Assembly (NCBI GenBank): GCA_030374805.1
Contig: JARGSG010000070.1
Span: 186,001-250,000, forward strand
Origin: Gracilaria gracilis
Lineage: Eukaryota > Rhodophyta > Florideophyceae > Gracilariales > Gracilariaceae
Length of the DNA: 64,000 nucleotides
Direction of reading: 5' to 3'
Shown piece after piece: positions 41,177 to 50,292 of this stretch. The notes under the pieces are model-generated. The model made no database searches. It was not told the origin of the DNA and saw nothing but the letters and a program-made list of their open reading frames with translations. Every line of letters starts with the position of its first letter. Within the stretch, counting starts at the first letter, position 1. Made by a program: the position numbers and the translations under genes.

Positions 41177-41196
41177 AGTAGATATCTACTTGGCGG
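41177..41196. repeat. 20-bp perfect palindrome across the SBPase stop codon
   Basis: CCAAGTAGATATCTACTTGG is self-complementary throughout. The SBPase stop (TAG on the minus strand) lies inside it. It equals the 12-bp palindrome CCAAGTACTTGG with AGAT plus ATCT added at its centre, linking it to the four-base interruptions at 42890 and 42933. Confidence 0.9.
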
Positions 41197-42433
41197 CCGC
41201 CGCCTCCTCCACGGCGTACGTCACGCCCACCAGCTGCTCAAAGCGCTGCACCTCGTCGGCCGACCCGTAGCACACCTGCGAGCGGTCCTCGCACCCCTTG
41301 ATCTTCATGTCCAGCACAGAGCCGGCGCCGTTGCTGCTCTTGCCGCCCGCCTTCTCCATCACGTACCCGATGGGCAGCACCTCGTACAGCACGCGCAGCT
41401 TGGCCTTGGCCAGCGGCGACGCGGGGTTGCAGAACACGCCCTTGCCCTTGACCAGGATCTGGTTCACGTCGGGCACCATGCCGCCCGTGTACCGCAGCTG
41501 GTACTTTTCGGCATAATAGTGCTCCAGCAGCTTGGCGTAGCCCGGGTTGTCCTGCGCCGCGCGCATGTTGCCCGGCGCGAATAGCTTGCCCTCGTTCACC
41601 GAGTAGAACGCCGCCGTGTGGATCCATGAGCCGTGCTTGGCTGAAAAGTCGTCGATTAGCAAAAACTCGTGCGCGCCTTCCACCCCGTCGATCGCCAGCG
41701 TGATCGTCGTGCGCGGCCCGTAGATGGCCAGCCCGGCGCACACCACCCCGTGTCCGTCCTGTCCCACAAACGAATCTCCCTTCCACACCCCAAAGATTCT
41801 GCGCAACACATTCAAAGAAGAAAAAAAAAAAAAGTGTGTCAGATACTCTTTGTGTACTCTACTCTGCTACTTGGGCGGTGCCATTGTAGATACAAAAACT
41901 TACGTGCCCACTGAAAAGTTGGTGTCGATGATGGAGCTTCCGTCCAGCGGGTCGAACGCCACGGAGAATTTACCGCCGTCAGTAATCTTCTTCTCGGTAG
42001 GAACCTCCTCCGAGCTGGCCATGGCCACCACGCCGGACGCCTCAAGGTTATCAAAGATCACCTTGTCGGCAAGCACGTCAATGGCAAGCTGCTCGTCGCC
42101 AAAGTCATTGAAGCACGACATTTTGTCGCACGACGCGGTGCGAATCTTGTACGCAATCTCCTTGCACGCGGCGAAGATGGAGCGCGTGCACTTGCCAAGG
42201 TCCTTTTCCACGCGGTCGAGCCAGTCCTCCAGCGGCTCGCCCGTGGCTATCATTGTCCATTTGTTGCCGTTGCTGTTGCTGTTGCTGCTGCTGCTGCTGC
42301 TGTTGGTGCGGTGACTCACGCGCGCTCGCAGCGAGCGACGGCCGTGAAGCGCGGACGACGACGACGAGCACACGGACGGGCGCGCCGCTGACGGGCGCGC
42401 GGGCGCGGCGAGCACGGGGATGAAGGCGGTCAT
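41186..42433 (-). CDS. SBPase: sedoheptulose-1,7-bisphosphatase, plastid, two exons
   Basis: Calvin-cycle enzyme splitting phosphate from sedoheptulose-1,7-bisphosphate. Exon 1 is 42433-41904, the intron 41903-41799 (GTAAGT...TGCGCAG, 105 nt, with a poly-T tract before the acceptor), exon 2 41798-41186; the join falls inside the Thr codon of NFSVGT-IFGVWKGD. Total 380 residues. Residues 1-58 are a Ser/Arg/Ala-rich transit peptide. The metal and phosphate site is DPLDGSS (161-167). RYTGGMVPDVNQILVKGKG and SPLAKAKLRVLYEV distinguish SBPase from FBPase. C102 and C107 (SCDKMSCFND) keep the spacing of the thioredoxin-regulated cysteine pair of plant SBPase, so light regulation by redox is likely. 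The stop codon lies inside a 20-bp palindrome. Confidence 0.95.
41799..41903 (-). other. spliceosomal intron of SBPase
   Basis: 105 nt, donor GTAAGT, acceptor TGCGCAG, with a 13-T tract about 15 bases before the acceptor. The octamer GTAGATAC lies at 41886-41893, near the donor. Removing it restores a continuous SBPase sequence. Confidence 0.93.
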
Positions 42434-42524
42434 TGCGTGCGTTCTCGGCGATGGGAGGCGGGGGAAGGCAACGACGGGCAGAGCTGAGCGAGCTGCGGAT
42501 GCATTGGCGTGTTGCTGCTGCTGA

Positions 42525-42530
42525 TATATA
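42525..42530 (-). promoter_or_regulatory. SBPase: TATA box of SBPase
   Basis: TTTATATATC on the minus strand, about 92 bases upstream of the ATG at 42433, the only A/T-rich stretch in this GC-rich promoter. Confidence 0.6.
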
Positions 42531-42693
42531 AAGTGACGTTTATGTGGCTGTGCTTGAGCGCCGCGCAGATCACGCGCGCCGCGCAGTGTGTGGTCGTGGG
42601 CCGTGGCACTTTGACGCCTTTTCGCGCCCGTTTTGCAATTTGCATTGCATCGGCCTTGGAGGCCAGCGCTGCCGCACCATTGATCAGCTCGCC

Positions 42694-43203
42694 TCAGCGC
42701 ATCGCATCCGCTTTGCCGCCGCCGTCGCCGCCGTCGTCGTCGCCGGGCGGCGGCAGCTTGGACAGATAGTACGCGACGTAGTCGCCGCCAGGCACCCAGC
42801 AGTAGCGCTCGCGCGGCCAGTTATACACGTACAGCCACACGTCGAGCACGCGCTGCGCCACGCGCAGCTAGCTGCGCGCGCGTTCGCACGTATCTACTCG
42901 AACGGCCGCTCGTACACGCCGCCAATGCCTTCGTAGATACTCGTCCAGCATTTGCAGCAGCGCGGCGTCGTCGCGCAGCGAGAACACGTCGCCCACTACG
43001 CTGCGCCCGCGCGCGGCGCTTATGGCCGGGTAGTCGCCCACGTCGAACAGCGCGTAGTCGCGTAGCGTGCCCGTGCCCACGTACTTGCCCGCTTCGTGCA
43101 GCACGTTTGGCGGGTCTAGGCGCCGCTGCGCCTTTGGTAGACGCGTGTACCGTTGGTACTCGTAGCAAAGCGTGCCGTACACAAACACGAACGTCTCCTT
43201 CAT
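42694..43203 (-). pseudogene. gamma-glutamylcyclotransferase-like (AIG2/GGCT) gene with three 4-base interruptions
   Basis: The start is clear (ATG at 43203, MKETFVFVYGTL, with the substrate-loop motif YGTL) and the first 87 residues are a normal GGCT/AIG2-like domain (YVGTGTLRDYALFDVGDYPAI ... VVGDVF). At the conserved LDEYEG, just before the predicted catalytic Glu, the codon TAC is interrupted (GTATCTAC on the minus strand; plus 42933-42940). The next stretch, EGIGGVYERPFE, continues in another frame until GTAGATAC (42890-42897), and a third shift lies at AGCTAGCT (42866-42873). After that the normal C-terminus follows (VAQRVLDVWLYVYNWPRERYCWVPGGDYVAYYL) to a TGA at 42694. Without these three groups of four bases the gene would have 165 codons, a usual family length. 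No other damage is seen, so it is a very recent pseudogene, an assembly artefact, or something unusual in expression. Confidence 0.75.
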
Positions 43204-43484
43204 GCGCCCAAACTTTGTAAGGTTAAGATACTGTTCACCGTGAACGCTTCACGCCGTCAAGTTCACGCCCTCTCAACAATCTGCCTCAAGTCGAGTCAAG
43301 ATCACGCCCCAATTATCGCCGCCTTACAGTACACTACAGAGAGGCGCCGCTGTAATCTTTCTGCAAATCGCCATCTCACATCATGATCAGCGTGCTCGTC
43401 GTGAAGGCGTCGCCGGCGGCCGGCGTGTGGCTCGGAGGTGTGTCGCCGCCGCCGCCGTCCCCGACATTGCTCGCACAGTTCGCC
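43204..43484. promoter_or_regulatory. divergent promoter region of GGCT-like gene and RIO2
   Basis: 281 bp between the two ATGs, no TATA box seen. An alternative upstream ATG for RIO2 (43383) lies within it. Confidence 0.4.
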
Positions 43485-44852
43485 ATGAAGCTGGATCCCG
43501 CCGCGCTGCGCTACCTCACGGACGATGACTTCCGCGTGCTCACCGCCGTGGAGATGGGCATGCGCAACCACCAGCTGGTGCCCATCGCGCTCATCTCCAC
43601 CATCTCCGGCCTCAAGCACGGCGGCTACATGCGCGCGCTCAAACAGCTGCACAAGCACAAGCTCGTGCACCGCGACACCAAGCCGTACGTCGGCTACAGA
43701 CTCACCTCCATGGGCTACGACTACCTCGCGCTCAACGCGCTGGTCAAGCGCCGCGTCATCGACGCCGTGGGCCGCCCGTTGGGCGTCGGCAAGGAGGCTG
43801 ATGTGTTTGTTGTCTCCGCGTCCGACACCCTCATGGATCAGTACCCCGAGCTGGCGGACACCCCGCATCTGGCCATGAAACTGCACCGCTTGGGCCGTAC
43901 TTCCTTTCGAGCCGTCAAGAGTAAGCGCGATTACTTGGTGCATCGCAAGTCCGCCAGTTGGATTTACTTTTCACGCCTTGCTGCTATCAAGGAGTATGCC
44001 TTTATGTGCGCCCTGCATGCGCGCCATTTCCCGGTGCCTAGGCCGCTGGGTCAGTCGCGCCACGTTGTTGTCATGGAGTTGTGCCCCGGCACTTTGCTCA
44101 CCCACGTCAGTGACATGCCCCACCCGGAGCAGGTAGCAAACACCCTTATACAGGTTGCCGTCAGGCTTGCGCAGCATGGATTGGTTCATTGCGATCTCAA
44201 TGAATTTAATGTTATCGTCGATGATGATGGAACGCTCAATGTCATCGACTTTCCGCAAATGGTTTCTACGCGCCATGCTGACGCTCAACAGTTGTTTGCT
44301 CGCGACGTTGACGGTATACGAAACTTCTTTCAACACAAGTTTGGCGTTGCTCCACAAGATATGTTGAACCCTTCTTTGGCAGACATTGTTCGAGAAACCA
44401 GTGAACAAGAGCAGTTGGACCTTGTTCTCTCCGCGAGCGGCTTCAAGAACCTAAACGAGGATGGATTTTATGGCGTTTATGATCTGGAGGAGCAACACAC
44501 AGAACACGATTTGTTAGCGGTTGGCATCAACAGTCTGCACGTATCCACTTGTGACGCAGTGGAACAAGACCATGTAGTTGGCACCACTTCCAAGAGTGAG
44601 CCTCAACTTGTGCACCAACATGCCAGCTCTGAGCAAGAGGCTCAACAACAGTTCCGACAGGTGCACGTCGAGAACGACCCATCCGAATGCATCAATCCGA
44701 GTACTAGTATAGACAGATCTCTTATCGAAACCCGAGTCAGAAGGCAAAGGTCGAATCAAGCTAAAAGGCGTCAGCTGGCCAAGAGAAATGTCGTCAAAGA
44801 CTCTCAGAAGCGAAAACTCAAGTCTGAACTCGAAAGCGGCATATGGTATTAA
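43485..44852 (+). CDS. RIO2: RIO2 atypical kinase/ATPase for 40S ribosome maturation
   Basis: A 455-residue protein. The ATG at 43485 (MKLDPAALRYLTDDDFRVL) is chosen since RIO2 proteins begin directly with the winged-helix domain; an in-frame ATG at 43383 would add 34 Gly/Pro/Val-rich residues. Winged helix: residues 8-90. The RIO domain follows with the flexible P-loop GVGKEADVFV (101-110), K132 in LAMKLHRLG for ATP binding, the hinge MELCPG, catalytic D237 in HCDLNEFNVIV, and the metal-binding D255 in VIDFPQMV. RIO2 drives late cytoplasmic pre-40S maturation. The C-terminal 130 residues are acidic and Gln-rich, then basic (RRQRSNQAKRRQLAKRN). Intronless. GC content drops along the gene as it leaves the GC-rich block. 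Confidence 0.95.
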   Translation: MKLDPAALRYLTDDDFRVLTAVEMGMRNHQLVPIALISTISGLKHGGYMRALKQLHKHKLVHRDTKPYVGYRLTSMGYDYLALNALVKRRVIDAVGRPLGVGKEADVFVVSASDTLMDQYPELADTPHLAMKLHRLGRTSFRAVKSKRDYLVHRKSASWIYFSRLAAIKEYAFMCALHARHFPVPRPLGQSRHVVVMELCPGTLLTHVSDMPHPEQVANTLIQVAVRLAQHGLVHCDLNEFNVIVDDDGTLNVIDFPQMVSTRHADAQQLFARDVDGIRNFFQHKFGVAPQDMLNPSLADIVRETSEQEQLDLVLSASGFKNLNEDGFYGVYDLEEQHTEHDLLAVGINSLHVSTCDAVEQDHVVGTTSKSEPQLVHQHASSEQEAQQQFRQVHVENDPSECINPSTSIDRSLIETRVRRQRSNQAKRRQLAKRNVVKDSQKRKLKSELESGIWY

Positions 44853-46173
44853 GAAGGCGACAACGCGTTATGTTTGACAGTTGTATCCAGCGCACTCCAA
44901 CAAACTGCATAAGAGTCATTTTTTCTTTGAATGACGGTTGGTGACTGCGGCCGAGGATCCACCACCAACGTTTCTGAGAGCTGCATGTCTGTACCGAGTA
45001 CACCGTGATTGCCAAAGCCCTAGCGTTGGCTCCGCTACCACTCTAGATTGCGTTTTCACAAAGATCATCGTGGAGCGCAACGCTCCTTTCAACATGTTCA
45101 CCAAAGTCGAATTGCATTCGTGGAAACCGCCAAGCGTCACGTAGGAAAGTTTGGCGGATTCTGTTCTACCACGCTGGATTCTTTATTGAACCGCATCACT
45201 TTCGTTCCTTTTGCCTAGTCATACAAAGTCATACAAACAGTATCAATTGCTTTTCATACATACTTGAGACCATGACACTCTGAAAGAGGCATCTCCCTGC
45301 AAGCTGTTGTCGATAGCGACCCGCCTGGCAACAAAGACTACTCGACGGGACTTTTTGGACTCAAATTGTACTACCTAAGCGCTTTCAAGGAATGAAAGGT
45401 GGGTGGGGATACTCCCATGTTTGGTTCCTGCCGCATACCAATCTCATCACCCCCCCCCCCCCCCCCCCCCCCCCCCTCCCTCGATGGCGAAAGGGAACAA
45501 CAGTTCTCTCTATTGTTCTCAAACTTGAAGCCCCAAATGTCAAAGATGCTATTTCGACTCCAAGCATGGCACGTACCCAACTTGTTAGTTACGGACCGCT
45601 CCACTGAACCGCTTTCGAAACAAAGAACCCTCGTCCTCTCGAAGGATCCTCGCAACGGGATGAGAAACATCCACGAGCATCGTTGTAACGTGCCTTTTGC
45701 CAGTAGAAACTCTTACGTGAATCACTTGTGCCTAGGGACGAACAGCAAAGGGAATTATCGAAAAAGAGCTTTGCAGAAAGTGTCAGAGGATCGCTGCAAA
45801 ACTCATCCTGCTCAAAACTCAATACATCCTGCCACAATGCGCTCTGATTTCGAGCCACAGACAGCGTGAGGCGGAAGGTTTATTTGAAGGCACCGCCAGA
45901 GAATCGATGCCTTGAACAAAACAGTACACGTACGTAGATGTGAAGTGTGTCCTAAAGCGTGGGCGATATGGTTTGTTTTCGCCAATTCGGTGGTCTTAGA
46001 AGCCTTACAATGAAGCGAGAGACGATCTTCTTCGACACTGGGGCCTTTCCCGTTTGGATTAAGGAGGGAGAAAATTCATGTCATACCATTTGATAAGCGA
46101 AAGCATGGGCACAAGGAACAAGCGAAACCCTTTTCTTCTTTCTTTACCACAGAGATTGCAACATTTAGTGTCA
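44853..46173. other. intergenic with a long poly-C tract
   Basis: 1.3 kb without a recognised gene. It contains a 27-base C run, listed separately. Confidence 0.5.
45450..45476. repeat. 27-base poly-C tract
   Basis: Uninterrupted C run in non-coding DNA. The exact length in the genome is uncertain because such runs are poorly sequenced; the opposite strand could form G-quadruplex structure. Confidence 0.85.
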
Positions 46174-46428
46174 CAGAGAGCAGCCGAAGTGGTTCTTTCA
46201 CAACTGTTCGTCGGGCACACTCCTTCGCTGCATCCTTTTGGAACTCATTTGTTTGGAAAGAGGTTTGTTTGTGATTGTCGTCCAGGGGTAAAGGATGTTG
46301 AGCACTGTGTGCTGAGATGTCCAAAAAGAACGCCTAGTAAGCGACTTTGTTTACCGCCCCTTCGTGAACATCGGAGTCTTGTCGTTTCTGATATCATCCG
46401 GAAAGGCCTGAGAAGGTGCCAGCCTTAG
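46174..46428 (+). mobile_element. 3' tail of a LINE (post-RNase H Cys/His region), 5'-truncated
   Basis: Reads AAEVVLSQLFVGHTPSLHP, then FVCDCRPGVKDVEHCVLRCP, aligning with the fragment at 62045-62389 (AEVTLDQFYTGHVSTLHP, CSCGTRVKNDSEHVVLRCP). The pattern is the C-terminal zinc-knuckle-like end of a LINE ORF2. The frame is open to a stop at 46428. About 70 bases further on is a GA dinucleotide run (46499-46522), which may be the LINE tail microsatellite. Confidence 0.75.
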
Positions 46429-47156
46429 TGAGAGAGCGTTTCTTTCACCAAAGACGCTCTATATTTAGTTGTAATTCAGCTGGATGTGCCTATAAATGTG
46501 AGAGAGAGAGAGAGAGAGAGAGAATCGTCTGTTTCGTTCTCGTGTTTCAAGCAGGTTGTCATGCAATTTCTATGTGAAGTAGAAGAAGCGTACCTACTCA
46601 ACCAGCAGAGAAAGACTCATGAGAGACACATTTCAGGGTTGAAAGTGTCCCACCATTGCTATCTCTAGCTAGATACAGGTGAGCCGGGACCACACCATGA
46701 GATACCATAATAATTCATGATTCATGTAAAGTTACTTCCATCTATCATAGTTGACGAAAGTGGGTGGTCAAATTAAAATACGTGGAACATACTGTATTAC
46801 AGAATCCAGTACGTTTCTAGCATGCTACAATCACTGCTGATATCCAAGGCAGTGTTCCGCAGGTTTGTCCCTGCCGCTGCAACGCTTGGCATGGTGTCGT
46901 TAAAAGGGCAGACCTCTACAGCCAATATCTTGGTTCACTACTGAACAAGAAATCACACCTGAACTGCACATTGCGCTGCTCAAGTGTTCAGTTAGAACTT
47001 GTGTTCGAGATGACGAGAGCTGTGGGTAAGTTCTCAAGATAATCGCTTAGTTTTCCGCAGCGACTAGGTTCAAATGTTGTGTGCTGACCTGCCATGGCGA
47101 GCAAGGCTGTAGTATGACATGGAGCTCGCAATTGTGAGAATCGCGAATACTCCTGT
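46429..47156. other. intergenic with GA microsatellite
   Basis: GA repeat at about 46499-46522; no gene recognised. The part near 47157 holds the promoter of the following gene. Confidence 0.5.
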
Positions 47157-49760
47157 ATGTCTTCCTCACCATTACCGCAAGTCAGCGATGACCTGAAGAT
47201 CTGGTCTTACGAAGAGGCTGAAACAGTCGAAGATTCCGAAGAACCATGCAGCTCTGCAATCAGGTTACCTGCAACCAAGTTTCCAGAAAGAGGGAAAAAC
47301 TTGGGACAGGATGATACACCGCCCCCACTGCCACCAAAGCCCGCCTTCGCTCGTTTGCAGTCCGAAATGCCACCGCCTCTTCCACCAAAACCAGATTTTG
47401 CACGCCTTGGCCTTGCCTCACAGAGCGTTCCTCCTCCCCTCCCTCCGAAGCCAGACTTTGCCAGGGCTGACAAACCTGTGGATGCTCTCGGGAAGCGGAA
47501 GTCTTATCCATTTTCTTCGGCGAATGTAACAAATGACAATGCCGTTCAAAGCTCTATACCACCTCCACCTACAAGGCCCATTCCGCCAGTGCCAACTTCT
47601 GATCGCAAACCGAGTTATGGGGAAGAGGGCTCTTGGGTACCCAGCTTTCCCGATGAACGAAGTCCACTCGATCCACCGCAGCCACCAGAACCAACTATCG
47701 TTTCCGATGGAGACATACATCGTTCTTCTATTGGTATGGAAGCTACCGAGTTGAATGCACCATTCCTATCAGATCAGCTGCCCAAGTTAAAGACCAGTCT
47801 ACCTCATCCGCCGTATCCTCTTCGATGCTACCGACTAGCGTCGTTTTACCAAACTTTAAATGTGTCAGCGGAAGGCGAAAACCTGAACGATGCTGCACTG
47901 CTGACTTTATCAGCTGAAGACGCGGAAGATGCCCTGTACGGAGCTTTTGCTGTTAGTCGTCGAAGAGTGAAACATCCCCCATCGTCGAACTTTCGACGCC
48001 GTGCTCCGGTTCCGTGGCGTCCATACGAAAGCCGAGAACCTACAGGTCAAGCTTGGAAGGTTTTGCACGAATATCTCACGAACGACTCGTTGAAGACACA
48101 TGGGAGAAACAGGGCTTTGCTACTGCTCACAGGATTTGTAGTCGGGGCATGTCTTGAGGGGATGGAAACAGGAATCAATCTGTTAACAGAAATTGTTCGG
48201 AGAATGCGAGGCGCGGAACGTAGTGAGCGAGACGGATCTGTCTTCACGCTCTTAGTGAATATCGCAGCCCACGCCAGCTTCGTTAAGGGCTCTTCCTGGT
48301 CCCGTGTGGAGGAGGTTGCTCGAAAGGTCTTTTCTGATGTTGTTGAAGATATGCACGGTCGTCAAGATGACGACGTCATGTGGGAGCGTGCACTGCGATG
48401 TTATCTGTTCCTGCTGAAGTCCAGTGATAAGCATCCCAGCATCAACATATCCTCGAAATGTCTAGCAGCTCTTGCCCTCCGCATGAATGAACTCACACAC
48501 ACTGACGTGGACCACGTCCTTATTTGTGACGGTCTTTACCCAAGACTGCATGAAACATGGGATGAGTTTCTTACATCAGCAAAACTGAATATGGACTACT
48601 TCGAGGATGTCGGAGGTCTTAAAACCATCCTGACATTGTTTGCCGATACATTTTCTCCTTCTGCTCGCCGCCGACTTTTTGTCCTGATATATGACTTCGC
48701 TGTACTGAAGTATCTAGACGGTCTGGCGGAAGAAGTTGTCGTACGACATCGTGATAACATCGATAGTTTCCGTGCGCTTCTTGAAAGTCACCAAATGGAA
48801 AATGTATTGACTCATGTCTTCAAAGTAGGACCTTGGGATGGTTTTGTTGTTGATATATTGCGCGTACTGTTATTCAATCCTTTGACTTACGAATATCTTG
48901 GAACACGAGCAGAGAATTCAAGTGACGAAGATCAAACCGTCGGAAGGAGAGCTTTCCAAGAAAGGACCGGAAGTGTGTCAGCAAGCGATTCACGGCTTGG
49001 GAGTCAAGTTGGAAAATCTTACCGCGCTCCTGCTTCCAGATATATTTCTTCTACTCGAGCTCTCGTGAAGTACCTGGACAAACCTTTTTGTATAACTGTC
49101 CTCAGAGAAATCGAAGGAATGGCTGCGCATCATTCAAGATTTTTGTTTCAGAGGGAAACCATGGACCATGCGAGGGAGTGGAAGATTCTTCGGGAAACAT
49201 ACTCCAAGATTTTGAGATTTACTTTCTCAAGAAGAGGGGATGCTGATGGCGATCCTTCTGATGTCTTGAATACATTATGTACATCTGTGGAGGAGATAAC
49301 GTCAGGGAGATCGAGTGTGAAAGGTTTACTTCGTATGAGTGAAATGATCGTCGAGTTTTTTGTGATGACCACACCGTTTTTGTCTCGAAGCCGGTCCAGG
49401 TCTGTTCAATGGGACTCGACTGCGAAAATGTTCCTCAAAGGTGCAGTCTCCGTACCTCGCGAATTACTGTTAGAAGCTAACCCATCAATGTTTTCGTTAC
49501 TTCTGTTGGCATCTAATGTGAAGGTACCATGCAAACGTCTTTCCGAAAGTCGTCAATGCCTTGTTGAGTTTCTTGGATCTTCGAAAGGGGGTTCAGATGT
49601 TTTGGCACCTTTTCTCGAAGATAACGACCCTATTGTTGTTTACCGTGCAAACGAGCTGATCAACAAACACAGTGATATTGATCGAAATTCAGTAGCGACA
49701 ACGGGTCAGGACAAGGAAAAGAGCGAAAGTCAACAGGACATTCAAGACCCTGGCTCTTAA
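47157..49760 (+). CDS. 867-residue protein with PPPLPPKP SH3-ligand repeats and helical body
   Basis: An intronless protein of unknown family. Residues 50-110 contain three near-identical blocks PPPLPPKP-x-FAR, each a textbook class II SH3-binding motif; further Pro-rich stretches (SIPPPPTRPIPPVP) extend to about residue 185. Residues 220-790 are regularly alpha-helical and lack Pro, resembling an armadillo/HEAT-type solenoid, for example GRNRALLLLTGFVVGACLEG and RRRLFVLIYDFAVLKYLDGL. A Ser-rich interruption sits near 600-630 (SVSASDSRLGSQVGKS). The C-terminus is acidic and Gln-rich. No membrane helix. A scaffold for actin or endocytic proteins would be a reasonable guess from the Pro motifs, but this is inference only. 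Confidence 0.85.
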   Translation: MSSSPLPQVSDDLKIWSYEEAETVEDSEEPCSSAIRLPATKFPERGKNLGQDDTPPPLPPKPAFARLQSEMPPPLPPKPDFARLGLASQSVPPPLPPKPDFARADKPVDALGKRKSYPFSSANVTNDNAVQSSIPPPPTRPIPPVPTSDRKPSYGEEGSWVPSFPDERSPLDPPQPPEPTIVSDGDIHRSSIGMEATELNAPFLSDQLPKLKTSLPHPPYPLRCYRLASFYQTLNVSAEGENLNDAALLTLSAEDAEDALYGAFAVSRRRVKHPPSSNFRRRAPVPWRPYESREPTGQAWKVLHEYLTNDSLKTHGRNRALLLLTGFVVGACLEGMETGINLLTEIVRRMRGAERSERDGSVFTLLVNIAAHASFVKGSSWSRVEEVARKVFSDVVEDMHGRQDDDVMWERALRCYLFLLKSSDKHPSINISSKCLAALALRMNELTHTDVDHVLICDGLYPRLHETWDEFLTSAKLNMDYFEDVGGLKTILTLFADTFSPSARRRLFVLIYDFAVLKYLDGLAEEVVVRHRDNIDSFRALLESHQMENVLTHVFKVGPWDGFVVDILRVLLFNPLTYEYLGTRAENSSDEDQTVGRRAFQERTGSVSASDSRLGSQVGKSYRAPASRYISSTRALVKYLDKPFCITVLREIEGMAAHHSRFLFQRETMDHAREWKILRETYSKILRFTFSRRGDADGDPSDVLNTLCTSVEEITSGRSSVKGLLRMSEMIVEFFVMTTPFLSRSRSRSVQWDSTAKMFLKGAVSVPRELLLEANPSMFSLLLLASNVKVPCKRLSESRQCLVEFLGSSKGGSDVLAPFLEDNDPIVVYRANELINKHSDIDRNSVATTGQDKEKSESQQDIQDPGS

Positions 49761-50292
49761 TCTTTATAATTTACAACATGTGCCCCGGCATGGTGTCACA
49801 GAAAGTGGCTAGTTTTGTTGTACACGGGTATTAACAAACAAGTGCTGGGTTTAGACGAACGTATGTTTCTCAAATGCTGCAGATGTCTGCGGAAACCTCG
49901 TCCTATATAACAGTTAATAATCAGTCTTCATCGTATCTGGGAAAGAATTGTGCGCTGTGAATACAATACAAACGTCAAGAAACTCTTGAGCAGATAGTAC
50001 TCCGCTATTCTTTGACACACCGGCCCCGCAGAGTACTCCTGTCCCCAATAACCCGGAGAACCATGACCAATGTTTGCAAGATAAAATGAAAACACAGCAC
50101 TACTCACAAAAGCCAGAGAGAGATAAATGTGTTTTTGCCTTCTCAGAAACAGCTAACTATCTGTCGTTTTACACCGGTTTCGGGACAGATATTTGTACAA
50201 GCAACAACAAAGAAGAACAGTTTTCATTAGCGCCACATGTGAAACCCAAGAGTGTTAGGAAAATAACTAATACGACAAAGTGAGCAGAACAT
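49761..50292. other. intergenic between convergent genes
   Basis: No gene recognised; holds 3' UTRs. Confidence 0.5.

Noticed and set aside
41186-42433. Fructose-1,6-bisphosphatase as the identity of the two-exon phosphatase
   Set aside because: RYTGGMVPDVNQ, SPLAKAKLR and the Cys pair with SBPase spacing fit SBPase; the FBPase redox loop is absent.
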